A stretch of 64,000 nucleotides of DNA from Callorhinus ursinus (lineage: Eukaryota; Chordata; Mammalia; Carnivora; Otariidae). This document shows, piece after piece, positions 1 through 12,431 of the stretch. Position 1 is the stretch's first letter. The number at the start of each line of letters is the position of its first letter. The translations under genes and the position numbers were made by a program. The notes below the pieces were generated by a model, which did no database searches, was not told where the DNA came from, and saw only the letters and a program-made list of their open reading frames with translations. The DNA is taken from the NCBI RefSeq assembly GCF_003265705.1, contig NW_020312968.1, positions 688,305 through 752,304 of the forward strand, in the 5' to 3' direction.

Positions 1-3000
1 TGACAATGGTCGTAAATGTAGAAATATTGACATGTGCCATGCCAGAAAGGGAACATTTCACAAATATGCTAGATTGTTTTTCTAAATAGCCAATTCACAA
101 ACTCTCTGTAGACTTATTTATCCATTTTGGGCCACTGACCAGAGTTATAGAAATATAGCTGGCAAAAATCCAAGGACTGGAGACATGTAAAAGTAGCATA
201 TTTCCTTAAATCCTTTACCTTTCCCAAATACTACTTATTGTAGAGAATTAGATGGGAGGAGTGAGGAGGTAGGGAAACAAGTGTTTGCCTTGGTCTTGGC
301 AGACTTACAGTCAGACGTGGTCACCGAGGAGAGCACTAGCAAAGAGACTGTGCGACCCATCCCCACACGGGGGTTCGGGTATATTGACTTTCACAAAACA
401 TGCCTGCCCCGTCATGCCAATGAAGTTATTGAAATTAAAATTAACTCCAGGCTCTTCTAAAACAGCTGCAAGACAAGGCCAGCCTGCATCACCTTCTGAG
501 TAACGCCTTCACTTTTCAGAGCAAAACTTCACAAACGCCATTGATCCGAGAGATTACAGACTTCAAGCCTATGTGTCTCAGAGCTGTGTCTGTCCCAGTG
601 TTCCTCTCGTCTAGATACTTCTCTCTCAAAAAAATGTTCTGATTCTCTGAGAGGCTCAGTGGCAATTATCATCTTCGTGCACTGTTTCCATTTGGCCTGG
701 CTCGTAAGCATTACAAAATGGATATTGGGAAAAATCTTTTGCATGAAATGGATTCAAATGTTTGATGCTACCCTAATTGGGTGAAGTGTCAATTTTATAT
801 AGCATTTCTACCATTGCCAAAGAAAAAGATACGTTTCTACATAATATGAGCCCTTTCCCATCTACCGTTCAGGAGCCCAAAGCCTAAAACAATGCAAGTA
901 GAAGTCTCTTGTCTATAAGCAGATTGTCTGAAATGTGAACAAGTACAAACTTGACCCTGGCCCATCTGTAGTGATGAAAGAGGGAATTTTTAAAAGTGCT
1001 TTGAAGTCACACATATAAGAACTTTCTGTTTAACTTGCATGGTTTTGAAATAGGTATGATATTTTCGATTTACCTCTCCATTTATATTCTATGGTGGGCA
1101 AGTCTCCCTCACTCCAGCTCAGGAACATATGTACCTTCAGAAAGCAGGGAGGGCAGATGGTACCCTGCCACCTGCTGATCGGAGAGGGACGGAGGAACGT
1201 GGGGCAGTGCACAGACAGGGTCCCACCGGGCCTGGCCCTCCTGTCAGCAGAGCTTTATTGACTGGTTTGCCTTGGAGAGGAAGGAGATGGCAGATCAAAA
1301 GTCAGGGGCTTCTGTGCCCGAGCAAAGGAATCCTGCATCAGAGGCTAGGGAAGGACAGAATCGGGGAACAGAGAAGAATTCTGGAAGACTGACCAGCTCT
1401 CCCAAAGCAGCTGTGTCAAAATTTGCAATACTTTGGACCAGATTTTAAAGAGCTCATCTTTCTTCCCCTGACTACCCACGAAGAGCCTAACAGCTTTAGG
1501 GAATAAAAGGTCTTTATTTTCTCCGCACATCTGTGTGTAGTATGAATACTCTCACAATTTCAGGACACTTTCTTTTAAGAGAAGTATGGGGAAGCTTTTC
1601 AACTTCCTCTGAAAATTTTGTCTTCCTCTGTTCTTGTCATTCCCAGTACTTAATACGTCATCCTCCTCTCCCCTCACCTACTGTCCAGCTACTTTTCCTT
1701 TTATCAGCTGAGTCCCACCTGTTATGTTAGTTCTATTCGGGGCCTTTCTCTGACCCACATTCCCCTCATTAGTTTGAGCGTGTGAAATCCCCTCATTTGG
1801 GTTCTCTTAATGCTTTAAATTCTAATTAGCACCCAATGTATTCATTAGCATTGGAGGTATTCACTTGAAGATGTTCCTCCCACACAGTAGAGTGATCCCC
1901 TGACAGGAGGAACCCGGATGTGAGTGGCACCTCCCCATCAGCAGGGGGTCAAGCATAAAGGAGATTCCCAATGGACACACATTCAATGAATGGGTGATGA
2001 ATGCATGGATGATACATGTTACATTTGTTGGTGCAAATGACACTCTTCCTCTATCACAGTTTAATAGCTAAGAAAACATAGCTGGAGAAATACCTTACAA
2101 ATCAAAGAGGATATGAATACTCTGACACTTAATCTGTGCTGTTCTTCTGCCTCTGAACACCTGTCCTATGTTCGGAATAAAGAGGGTGTTATAGAGCACA
2201 GTAAATAATAATCTCTGCTACGCTCAAATAATCCCAAAGCTCCATTTTACCTACTAAATCCTCTCATCAATTTTTTTAAAAAATTGACCAGACCGATGAG
2301 AAAAGAAGGAGGGGGAAAAGAATCAACAGCAATGGAGTAGGTTTCAGGAGGAGTCAATATCTTATTCATGCCTCAGGACAATCCCGAGAAGGAGGAATTT
2401 TTCAACTTCTTCCAAAAAGTTTATCTTCTTTTGTTTTTGTTCTCGTCCCTCTGCCACAGAGAACTAGCCAGGATCAGCGAGATTAAGTAACTCGACATCA
2501 TGCGGATGAAAAGAGAGACACAGATCTCCTAATGCCCAGTCCAATTTTCTTTCCACTGGACAGTGTTTCCTGAGACTGGAAGCATCACAGTAACTGAGAC
2601 TTGGTTATGCAACCTTTAAATATAAAAGTCCTCATCTCCTCCACTGTTGTGCTGGTAGATACTCGAACAAACTGCTTCTCTGGGTTGCAAAGCCACTGAT
2701 GTACCTCAAACAAAAATGAGCTGGTGGCAAGCACCCTGCTTTGGAGAACACATTGGTACGACTCCCTTCTTGCTTCGGTGACAGTTTTCATCTCCAGCAA
2801 TTTCACAGGCTTGATCACTTACTTGAATATGTTGCCTACGTAACTGAAAAAAAAGTTCTCTCTATTCTTCCCAAGGACCATAAAATTTGTGCTGGTGAAA
2901 GCCCTCACTGCAAAGCTGATGGTCTCTGAGCAGACAGTGAGATGAGTACCTACCTTCTCAGTACCCTGGAGAAGGAAGGTTGCACAGGGGTCGTATTTTA

Positions 3001-4050
3001 GGTGGAGCACTATCATGGGAGAGAACCTTCCATCCATCAGAGGAAAGAGTGGGCCCTCCTACTCCACTGGTTGATCCAAAAAGAAACTGGGTCGGGAAGT
3101 TGACAGTCTAAACTAGAACACAAAGATGACCGGTGCCAGATCTCCTTTTCAGATTTTTAAAAATTTTGGACAAAAATACACATTCTGCAAGCAGGCTACA
3201 CTCATCCTGAGAGGGCTGGCACCCTCACAGGGGGGCATGAATACTTCATGATTATGAGTCTAATAGAGACATCTACTGGCTGAGTCCTGTGCTTCCAGAT
3301 CAGCCTCTGCGGGACTCTGTGAGCCACTGACCCCTCATCTCTGACAGCTTGTAAATAAATGAAAATGATAATCACGATCATTCTAGCTGTTCATACTGAA
3401 TTGCTAGTTGCACACTTGGCGTGCATGCAAAGGTTGAAAAATTCAGAGACCTGGGTGGGGCCGGGGTTGGTAAAGACTCAGCCATTTGCATGTTGACTTT
3501 GAAAATTTCTTTACTGCATCTGACCAAGGAAAGGTAAAGATGCTTCAGCTTCCTTATCTGAACAAATAGAATCAGAAGTTCAAATTTGAGAGTAGAGCAT
3601 CATGGACGATTGTTGTTTCTGCCATAGAGGACCAGTTTTTCTGTCTCGGAGGTCTAGCAGAGTACAGGAAGAGAAGGTGTGTTTCTAAAACATGAACTCC
3701 AACAACATCAGTCTTACGGTAAATCTTACAGTGCCCCAGCGGTGATACATTTTCATATTAAGCACCAATTTATGGGGCAAATTTAAGATGCGGATGGATC
3801 TGCACTGGGGGAGAAACAGTTCCCACTAGCAGAACCCCCCCAGATCATGTTGACTTCTGGTGGCTCTGCTACGTGTCTGCTCCTCCGTGGCCTCTAGGGA
3901 GATCAGGCCAATATCTGCAACACTAAGACTGGGCCCCTATTAATCAGCATGAACTAGCCTCCTGATCTTTACTGAGAGGGAAGGAGAGGGAGGGATCTTG
4001 AATTGCAGGACTAAATATAGGCAAACAAATCCAATAACTAAACCCTCACA
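1..4050. other. Unique non-coding DNA
   Basis: I see no gene, RNA gene or confident young repeat here. Open frames are short (under about 90 codons) and overlap on both strands, as expected by chance. The part around 1.13-1.4 kb is richer in G+C and carries two overlapping frames of about 60-90 codons, without a domain or splice context. A stretch near 2.46-2.57 kb vaguely resembles the tail of a MIR-type SINE, too weakly to call. Confidence 0.6.
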
Positions 4051-4059
4051 GCCAAGACG

Positions 4060-4330
4060 TAAGCAAATATAAATCCCACTTGTGTTATTATAAGGCCTAC
4101 CAACCTAATTGAGAACACATTCATTTTAAGCTAAATAAATTACTGCTACAATTATGTAACCTTGAGGTCACCTCCTTTAGGAGATGGCCAGCACTTGTAT
4201 TAGCTATTCCACACTTTACTGGAAGTGGCCTCAGCCAATCAATGCCAGATAAATGCTGTTAAAATATGCATTTAATTAACTCAGTCCTTCATTTATTTGC
4301 TATTTTAGCCTAGGGATGAAGAAGAACGGG
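4060..4330. promoter_or_regulatory. Candidate conserved non-coding element
   Basis: This AT-rich stretch has no repeat signature and a high density of transcription-factor-like words. A palindromic homeodomain core, ttaattaa, lies at 4272-4279 and a nuclear-receptor half site, aggtca, at 4165-4170. A CCAAT-like word lies in the phrase cagccaatca near 4232. Such clusters are typical of vertebrate distal enhancers, but conservation cannot be seen from one sequence. It may be ordinary intergenic DNA. Confidence 0.3.
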
Positions 4331-5149
4331 GAGTTAAATTGTGCGTGTTCTCAAACAAGACTTCAGAATGAAGAGTTTTTCCTTCCCAAAGCACTGTCTT
4401 CCTTGTTAATTTGGCCAAGGGAGCCTTCCTCAGACTTTAGCAGAATGCAGTACCTCCCTCTGATGAGTGGGGCTTTGCCTGCACCCTTGATAACCCCACA
4501 CTCAAGGAAGTAACTTTCCATTTCTCTTTGAGAGATGGATTTATCAGATGTCTTTTTTTTTTTTTTAACTGATGGTTTGATCCCTCTTGGACTGTGAGCA
4601 ATTATTATAGTATGTTTCTGATCACAGGGATGCAAGGGCAATTACATCTCTATCTTAGGGATTCGTGCATTACTTTATCATTTTCGAGATACAGAGATGT
4701 TTTCAGTTGTGTTTTGGAACGTTCTGCCCTCTCCCTCATCCCGGGTGTTATGGGAAAACCTCCGAGCAGAACTTATCCAGTAGGCAATATGCTCTTTACC
4801 AATCTCTTCTTTGGGTTTTGCTTCTCCTGTTGTAGGCACGTTATGATTCATGGAACACTCATCTGTTTCCCCCTGCACAGCCCAGATGTGCTAGTCAAAA
4901 CCATGTGGCATTGGGCTGTGAACAGCAGTGATGTGTGTTACCTCAGGCTGAAGCACTTAAGAGTTGATGAACAACCTTCTACCTCTCCCTTTCTGTTCCA
5001 TGATGATCCCGAAAGTTGGGAAATGGCCGAAATTTAAAATGAAAGGCTCAGAGTTTGCTGAGTCACTGTCGGGAAGAGAGCTGCTTTGAGGGGGTACTCT
5101 GACTTAGAGCACATTCTGCGTGAGCAAGAAAGAAACCTTTGTCTTCTCA

Positions 5150-5560
5150 AACTGCTGAGATTTCCAGGTTTGTTTATCACAGCATAATCTAGCCTATGCT
5201 CACAAATATAATTGGCTTCTATGGTGATAAACAAATCCATAATCTGTAGGACTAAGTAACCACCTAAACTGTAGTCATTTGGATCTAATTTGCATGAATA
5301 TTAATCCTTTTAAACAAGAAAGGAAAATAATGATAGTCCACAGACTTTATACCTTCAGAATCAGCCACTTGTTCATTAATTTTTAATGAGAAACATTCAT
5401 TATTATGAATTCCTTGACAAGACTTTGATTTTTTTGGGTAAATGATGACCATAATTAAGCTCCTCATAATGAACACAGCAATTTTTAAAGAGTACAATTT
5501 ATATAATGTTTCTCCTCTGGGAGGCTCAGTTTTCTTAATAAAAAGCAATGGTGGATATAT
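5150..5560. promoter_or_regulatory. Candidate conserved non-coding element with octamer
   Basis: This is repeat-free, AT-rich sequence with a perfect octamer (atttgcat, 5288-5295) followed within a few bases by attaat-type homeodomain cores. The combination is common in POU-bound enhancers. The evidence is motif content and lack of repeat identity only; single short motifs also occur by chance in AT-rich DNA. Confidence 0.25.
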
Positions 5561-6409
5561 GGGTATGTTTTCATAATGCATGAGGGAGTGGAGTCATTAT
5601 TATGTTCTTCTTTACGCTCATTCATTCATTCATTGTATTGATACATATCCTCTCTGCACTTTTGTGCAGAACTTCAAGACAACTTCAGAATGGGAGATTT
5701 TAACTAATAAAATGCCGGGTTACTGGTAACGTAACTTTGTCCCCCTACAGGACTTTCTTGTTATCATGGGCTTAATGGCTTCATTTATCTATATAGTTGA
5801 TAATCTTTTGGATTCTGTCATTCACTTCTACAACCCACAAATGTATTCATGCATACCCTAAAGTCAATCATTAACTAATTACTAAAGCTATTTTTTGGTA
5901 GCATTTGATATCAGGGGAAAAAAAAAGGATGAGATTAGAAATCTGTTGGCTCCATTAGGAAAGCCCTAGTGGGTTCCATATTACCCTAGATCGCAGTAGA
6001 AAATGTTAGATGATGCTTGTCTATACAAAATAAACTTTCCGCAGTTCCCTATCATGATATTCTGGAAACTATTAACATCACTGCTTTGCTCAACTCAGCT
6101 GTAGTAAAGACAAATAGGAACAGACAAGTTTAAAGGCAAAGAGGTCCAAACTGGACAGATCCAGTTGACATTAACTCAATGTCCCCCTTTTGTCCTAACT
6201 CACAAGTCAGATGTCAAGCAACATTTGGAATCCCAGTGCATTTTTGCAAAGTCATCGTTTTCATTCACTTTCTTCTAGGTAAAGCGTGGTCCCTTTTAAG
6301 AATTTTACTAGTTGAATCCTTTACTGCTCTACAACTTAGTACTATAATCCTTCTTCCACCCACACTACTTTGCATCCTGATGTCCCTAAGCCTATTCTGT
6401 TTTTCCCCA

Positions 6410-6615
6410 TAGCACTTTCCACTTTCTAAAATACTATATACTTACTATATTTGCTATCTATTGTCACTACCACACTAGAATAGGAGTCCTGAAAGAGCAA
6501 TGATTTTGTATACCTCTGATTTACTGATGTAAAGACTGGCACATAGAAAAATATTTACTGGATAGTAAATATTTTCAAGTAAACCAATGAGTAAATGAGT
6601 AAGTGAAAGTTCCCC
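6410..6615 (+). repeat. L2 LINE 3' end fragment
   Basis: The order of phrases follows the L2 3' end: a 'gagtcctgaaagagcaatg' segment, then 'ctggcacatag', then tail sequence with repeated 'aatgagtaa' units at 6587-6605. L2 is a long-dead mammalian LINE, and these are scattered fossils with no coding capacity. Edges are approximate. Confidence 0.55.
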
Positions 6616-6954
6616 TGGTCCATTAAAAAAAAAAAAAACAACAAAAAACTCTTAAGACTTTTTTCTCCTTCCAAATCTCATTTTGCCTCTGGCTATCTTG
6701 TCCACAAATTTCATTCATTCTTGAACTGACCTTGTCAGCTTATCAAACATGGCTGACCTGCTCCACAATTCTCAATCCCTTAGACTCTGATCTTCCTTTT
6801 CTGGCGTGATGGTGATGTCTTTCTGGACAGAAGACCAGGGTGATTTTCTATGTGTATTCCCATGGGCAGCCCTGGCCAGAAATGGTGAGGTCTTATGGAT
6901 GGATTTTGGTGAACATTATACATTTTAACTGAGATTACTTAAAAACTAATTTTA

Positions 6955-7095
6955 AAGTTATTTTTATAAGATTTTGTCTTGTAAAAATAACACCTGCACA
7001 TGATGATTTAGAAAAGAAGAAAATAAAATCACCCATAATTCTGCTATGAGATAAATCCACTGTTAATAATTTAAATTGCTTTATCTATCATTTTT
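6955..7095 (-). repeat. Old L1 (L1M) 3' UTR fragment, antisense
   Basis: The segment 'aaaatcacccataattctgc' followed by 'ccactgttaa' matches, in antisense, the characteristic 3' UTR of old mammalian L1M/L1ME elements. A homologous antisense 3' UTR occurs at about 24.56-24.70 kb in this window. No coding part remains. Confidence 0.55.
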
Positions 7096-7443
7096 CTTAT
7101 AACTGAACTGACTGCTTAAGTTAAAACCAACCAATTAATTTACAGAAACAGAGTTCAAGTGATCACATTTTATATAGTCCACCAAAGCTTGTAAGGGGAT
7201 ACAATAAGAAAAGGAATAAAAATAGAATGCTGGAAATTAAGAAAAAGAGTGTTTCATAAACGAAGGGCAGACTTGCAGAGCTCTCCGACCCCAAGTCACC
7301 GTGACACAATTTGAACTTGTTCATATATAGAGTTCGTATCTACAAAAAGAGCTTTGTAGGGAAATGATTTTCGAGAAAGTTAGGAAGATCTAAATATAGG
7401 CAAAATTAGTCACACTGTTCAGTGGTGCTAGGATGACCAACTA

Positions 7444-7891
7444 CATTCATTCCCCCTTTATCTGTGGGGGATATGTTCCCAGGCCCTCAGTGGACGCCTG
7501 AAACCATGGATGGTACCGAACCCTATATATGTACTACGTTTTTCTCCCCATACATAATACCTACAGTAAAGTTTAATTTATAAACTAGGCACCGTAAGAG
7601 ATTGACAACAATACCTAATAATAAAGTAGAACAATTATAACAATATATTGTACTAAAAGTTATGTGAATGTGGCCTCTCAAAATATCTTATTGTACTATA
7701 CTCACCCTTCTTCTTGTGATGATGTAAGAGGAAAAATGCCTATGTGCTGAGATGAAGTCAGGTGAATGTGATGTAGTGTTAGGCTACCTCTTACCCTCTG
7801 AAGAGGTCAGGAGGAGGCTCATCTGCTTTCAGACTCCAGTTGACCATGGGGAATTGAAACTGTAGAAACCAAAACCAAAAATAAGGTACTG
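7444..7891 (+). mobile_element. Tigger2/MER2-like DNA transposon (non-autonomous)
   Basis: This is a nearly complete fossil of about 448 bp. Its left end carries 'tcccccttta' and 'tctgtgggggatatgttccc', its interior 'accgaaccctatatatgtac' and 'tcttcttgtgatgatgtaag', and its right end 'aaaaataaggtactg'. These follow the Tigger2a/MER2 layout (pogo branch of Tc1/mariner). It is flanked by TA at 7442-7443 and at 7892-7893, the expected target duplication. It encodes no transposase, and the length is close to that of Tigger2a. Terminal repeats have drifted. Orientation is by the family consensus as I remember it. Confidence 0.8.
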
Positions 7892-9063
7892 TATTCCAGT
7901 TTCCCTGGGACTGAGGAGTTTCTTGGGAGGATGGCCTTTCAGTGCTAAAATCGGGACAGTCCCAAGTAAACTGGAACAACTTGAGGGGGCACCTGGGGAA
8001 AATATATACATGTATGCTTGTACATAAGGCTTGCCTTAAGTAATTGTTTAGTATTTGACAGTGGAAGCATAATTAGGGACTCCTTTTTGATTGAAGCTTA
8101 GATAAAATGACCACAGAAGGAGTACAAAACAAGGGGCATTCACCAAAACTAAATAAAAAAGTCAGGTGGGCTGAAGCTGATGTCAAGAGTATAGGAGCAC
8201 CTCCATCTCATTCAACTGTAGGAAATCAGTACTTATCAATGTCTTTGCATCTGCCAAGCAGAGTCGGCAATAAGGGAAGAATGTAATTTAAGTGATTTGG
8301 ATCAACTGACAAGCAGAAAAAGACCCCTTTTCTCAAGACCCTGACAGAAACGGAAGACTCAGCTGTGGCATGCAAAACAGGCCTCAGACGGAGTCAATCT
8401 TAAGTCAATTAGAAAAAAGAAAGAAAGAAGGAAGGAAGATGGTACCCTTGCCCCCAAAATTGTTTAAACAACTATGCTGTCTCTGGGAAGAGTGGAAAGA
8501 GAAAATTGTGAGCACTCAGAATGCCCCTGTTTGTGTTTGTTTACTAATTTTCATCAAGAAAGTGGCATTCAGAATGTTCTACCCATGAAAACAAATTAAG
8601 AACAACTTAGAAATCCTCTGGCTCTTGAGAGAAAAATGATAGAATTAAAAATTGGAATTTAAATTGAGAAGAGATTTTTTAAAAGTCAAAATTCAAGGGT
8701 TAAAAGAAAAGAAGGTTATGGAGTTACAACACTGTCTTTATTGACATCTTTATAAAATGCATGAGGTTTTTGAAATGATCTAAACACTAGCTTTATGGTA
8801 GATATTACAAAGATGCTAAACAGGTGCCTTTTTAAGGAAATAGGTACTTGTGTTAAGGAAGTGGTAAAACAAGACTGGCTTCAACAGAAGCACATTTCTA
8901 CTGCAAGAATTCTCTAGAGCCACTATGGTTATACTAGTAACTCACAATCAATAAAATACAAACAAGAACTTAAACACAACAAATACAGTAAAATCAAAGA
9001 GATTCCTTAACCCTGCTGAGTTCAAAATACCAGTTTCCTCCTTAGATAATTATAATTCATATT
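7892..9063. other. Unique non-coding DNA with purine tract
   Basis: I see no gene or confident repeat. A purine-only run of gaaa/gaag units lies near 8411-8438. The short open frames are unremarkable. Confidence 0.55.
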
Positions 9064-9077
9064 TGAATATCACTTTC

Positions 9078-9272
9078 TTTTTTTTTAAGATTTTATTTAT
9101 TTATTTGAGAGAGTGAGATAGTGAGAGAGAGCATGAGTGGGGGGTGGGGAGAGGGAGAAGCAGACTCCCCTGCTGAGCAGGGAGCCTGTTGCAAGATTCG
9201 ATCCCAGGACCCTGAGATCATGATCTGAGTCGAAGGCAGATGCTTAACTGACTGAGCCACCCAGGCGCCCCA
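9078..9272 (-). mobile_element. CAN-SINE, antisense (left of tandem pair)
   Basis: This is a complete minus-strand CAN-SINE. It reads, left to right, T-run, 'aagattttatttatttattt', GA-rich tract, 'gagcagggagcctg', B-box region and the terminal tRNA-like head 'gactgagccacccaggcgcc'. CAN-SINEs are tRNA-Lys-derived retroposons mobilised by L1 and restricted to carnivorans. The target site tgaatatcactttc lies at 9064-9077, and a copy follows at 9273, where the next SINE's tail begins. It makes no protein. Confidence 0.95.
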
Positions 9273-9285
9273 TGAATATCCCTTT

Positions 9286-9484
9286 TTTTTTAAAGATTAT
9301 TTTTTATTCATTTGAGACACAGAGATACAGAGAGAGAGCATGAGCAGGGGGAGAGGCAGAGGGAGAGGGAGAAGCAGGCTCCCTGCTGGGCCAGGAGCCT
9401 GATGTGGGGCTCGATCCCAAGACCCTGGGGTCATGACCCGAGCAGAAGGCAGACGCTTAACCATTTGAGCCACCCAGGCGCCCC
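9286..9484 (-). mobile_element. CAN-SINE, antisense (right of tandem pair)
   Basis: A second full CAN-SINE has the same orientation as its left neighbour: T-run, 'aaagattattttttattcat', GA-rich tract, 'gaagcaggctccctgctggg' and head 'gagccacccaggcgcccc'. A third copy of the target sequence, tgaatatcactttc, follows at 9485-9498. The two SINEs are not identical, so this is better explained by two insertions at one site than by a recent tandem duplication. Confidence 0.95.
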
Positions 9485-9511
9485 TGAATATCACTTTCAA
9501 ATTTAGTTTCC

Positions 9512-9662
9512 CAACCACTGTGATTTAGGTGTTAAGGTTATTCCCATTTCACACACAAGGAAACTGAGGCTGAAGACATTTGTGGCTTAGTCAGATTTTC
9601 ACCTAGTTCAGGGACTAGGATTGTACTCAGGTCCTTTGGCTTTAGACGTTATCCTATAAACG
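9512..9662 (+). repeat. MIR SINE fragment
   Basis: The segment contains 'attcccatttcacacacaag' and 'gaaactgaggct', then 'ctaggattgtactcaggtcc'. This is the conserved core and 3' part of MIR, an ancient tRNA-derived mammalian SINE. The 5' head is missing. Confidence 0.75.
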
Positions 9663-10182
9663 TAAAACAAACTCTCAGTGTAAGCTTATAGTCTTTTGAC
9701 TATTAAGGAGACAGCACCCTTTCCAAGATGCTCTTTGCTTTACATTAGTAAGTGTAGAGAGTCTGCATCACTCATGTCAGCAATTGCAATGGCCAGAGAC
9801 TTATTACCACTTTCATGTTAAGACCCTCATGAAACCTCAGGGGTTGAGCCTGAAAAATCAATGCCAGAAAGCTTTGGGATAAATATTCCTGAAAATTCTG
9901 CTACTGTTAAGACACCCAATGGAAATGTCCTCGATGCTGATAAAGATGGAGATAACACAGGCAGGCCATCTGTCCTAGCCACATGGCTTTTAATAAGAAA
10001 AATCTCTGAGGGGATTGAATGAATGAAGTCTAGATATAGTCAGAGAAGCATCCAGGAGATATTCTTGTGTGTCTGCTGGTCATTAGCTAATTATGAATGC
10101 AGGTAGTTAAGACAAGTCTCCAAAAGTTGCCCCATTTGTCAGTATTAGCTACTACTGCTGAACATGGAGAAACATGGATGAT
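9663..10182. other. Unique non-coding DNA
   Basis: I see no gene, RNA or repeat with confidence. Confidence 0.5.
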
Positions 10183-10200
10183 AAAAAAAAATCAATTTTG

Positions 10201-10390
10201 GGGACCCCTGGGTGGCTCAGTCAGTTAAGCGTCTGCCTTTGGCTCAGGTCATGATCCCAGGGTCCTGGGATCGAGTCCTGCATTGGGCTCCTTGCTCAGC
10301 AAGGAGCCTGCTTCTCCCTCTGCTTGCCACTCCTGCTGCTTGTGCTCGCTCTCTCTGTCTTTGATAAATAAATAAAATCTTTAAAAAAAA
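10201..10390 (+). mobile_element. CAN-SINE with intact target-site duplication
   Basis: A full plus-strand SINE: head 'cctgggtggctcagtcagtt', B-box 'gggatcgagtcctg', CT-rich tract, 'aaataaataaaatcttt' and an A tail. The direct repeat aaaaaaaatcaattttg flanks it (about 10184-10200 and 10384-10400), showing an L1-type insertion. The body has the 'atcccagggtcctggga' variant. Confidence 0.95.
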
Positions 10391-10400
10391 ATCAATTTTG

Positions 10401-12390
10401 TTGACAAGCCTGCTTCTAAGAAGTTCAGTGAGCATCACCATAATTTTTTACTGAAATGTATTACTCCACTTTTTTCCCCAAATCTATTTGAAGTGGTTTT
10501 TAGCAAAAGACATAAGTGAGAGAAATTGGACTAGAAAGACAAAACCCAAACATGGTCAGAAATGATCACCGATGGCAGCCGATGTATTGCAACCAACTGG
10601 TATAGAATTGTGATTATGACAGCAGACTTTTAAATCCAATTTGGGGCATTACAAGCATTTCAGACTTTTTATAATCAAGAGAATGCTTAATAATGTGATA
10701 CTAGGAAATCCAAAATCATTTGTTTTCTCTTTGATAGTGACATATGAACACATACAACACTTCTTTCCATGGGCTTCATCATGACGTCGTAATCACACTC
10801 AGCAGCCTGGAAACCAGATTTCCAGGAAAACATGCAAGGTAGTGAACATTCTCATCTGGAGGTATCTACCTGGAAGCACATATCAGCAAGAGACGATTGT
10901 TGCGGGTGCCCCATTGATGTGCATTCACTGATGCATTCTGGCAGGGTCAGGAATGTCAAGGCTAAAGGGAAATTTGTTTAGGGCTCCTGTACTTTGTTTG
11001 CTTTAAAACAGAATGACAGTTTCTTGGTATATGATTCCAAAAAGCAGAGCCACTGATAGCCGACTCTTCAATACACTTTAGAACCATCATTTCAACAAAG
11101 AACCTATTTAAGTTTCAGGTTGGAATTCACGTTAATCGCTTAGTAGTGATATTTGTGAGTAGCTTTTCAATCCGTGCTGTTGTCCAACTTTTTGGTAATA
11201 GAATTCCTCCATGTCATCATTGTCTGAAGGTGTGTTGGGGCATCAATAATCAACCACAAGATCAACCCCAAGACTTCCTACAGCAGCGGATCCCTAAATT
11301 TGTCAGTTCATGGTGACCTGGGTGTCTTAGTAATTTTTTTCATGGTGTCTCTTGGCCAAAAGAAATGCTTACATATTTAGTATTTGTTTATTAAGTATTT
11401 AGGTCCAAACAATATGCATTTGTGTCCTAATAAATTAATAACCATCTGAAGAAAGAGTATACATATATTGAAAGACAAAAGTACTATTTTTATTTTAGTC
11501 TTAGGTAACCACAGTTATTTACTAAGAAGGTGGGTGCACCTGCTGTACACTACACAACTTCTTAAACTTGGAATCACTTTGGACACTGTCACCCTCATTT
11601 CTCGGTCCACACTGACTTTTGCATATTACTTGCTTTATACCACAGTACCTGCTAAATACGCAGTTACATAAAGATATGGTGTCATCAAAGAAATGTAGTG
11701 GAATCTCACGTTGAAAATATCAACTCTCTAGAGCTACTAGTTTGCATGGTGTCCAGATTTCTTGTGACTAAGTATTGCCATGCTCCCTCAACAATTTAAA
11801 ATTTCCATGGTTCCCTCTGAGCTCACTGCGGCATGCTCAGGTCACCTGGGTGGAGAGGTGGGAGCTGCGGTTCTCCAGAGTTGTTTTAACAATACGTGTC
11901 AGCAAAATAATAATATTACTGAGACACTGAGCTCAACACTGACCAAACTAAACACGGAAACCATGTTGAGCATCTTCTCAGAAGTCACAGCTCAAATGGA
12001 TTAGAGACGGAACATGCGCATTGTGGACAGCAGGATCTGTGAACCTGGGGAATTGTTTTTGTTCTCAACAAAGGAAATGAAACTATAGAAACATTGTGTT
12101 TGCAGGTGGCCTGGCCCTCAGGAGGGCTAGATGGGGAATATTTTAGAGGTGGATTAGACACTTTAAGGTCTAAAAGCATCATCTGAACTTTCTAAATAGC
12201 TAATTACGAAGCTCTAATCATACACTCTCCTTCCCTTTTTCTTTTTCTTTGTATTTTATCGTAATCTCTTCAGGTGGGTATTCCACACAAATAATGATGG
12301 CCATTTGCAACTCTTCAAAATTTTGGCCTTCTAAACATGCCGGTCAAATGAACCTTACTGTAGGCCATCTCATAGTTTAAGTGCTTTCTG
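10401..12390. other. Unique non-coding DNA
   Basis: No gene or confident repeat was seen in this stretch. The longest frame (about 74 codons, near 11.8-12.0 kb) has no recognisable domain. Confidence 0.5.
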
Positions 12391-12393
12391 AAC

Positions 12394-12431
12394 AAAAGAT
12401 TCAGCAGCAAAAAAAAAAGATTCAGCAGCAA
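12394..12431. repeat. Direct repeat flanking an A-run
   Basis: The word agattcagcagcaa occurs at 12397-12410 and again at 12418-12431, with only A bases between. It looks like a target-site duplication around a poly(A) tail without any element body, or a short local duplication with A-run growth. Confidence 0.8.

Noticed and set aside
4594..5037. Longest open frame in the window (147 codons, plus strand)
   Set aside because: No domain, a poor start context, Cys/Ser/Phe-rich AT-driven composition and a counter-frame on the other strand. One frame of this length is expected by chance in 64 kb.
9064..9498. CRISPR-like repeated units
   Set aside because: The repeats are two SINEs and their target duplications in a mammalian genome; there are no regular short spacers.
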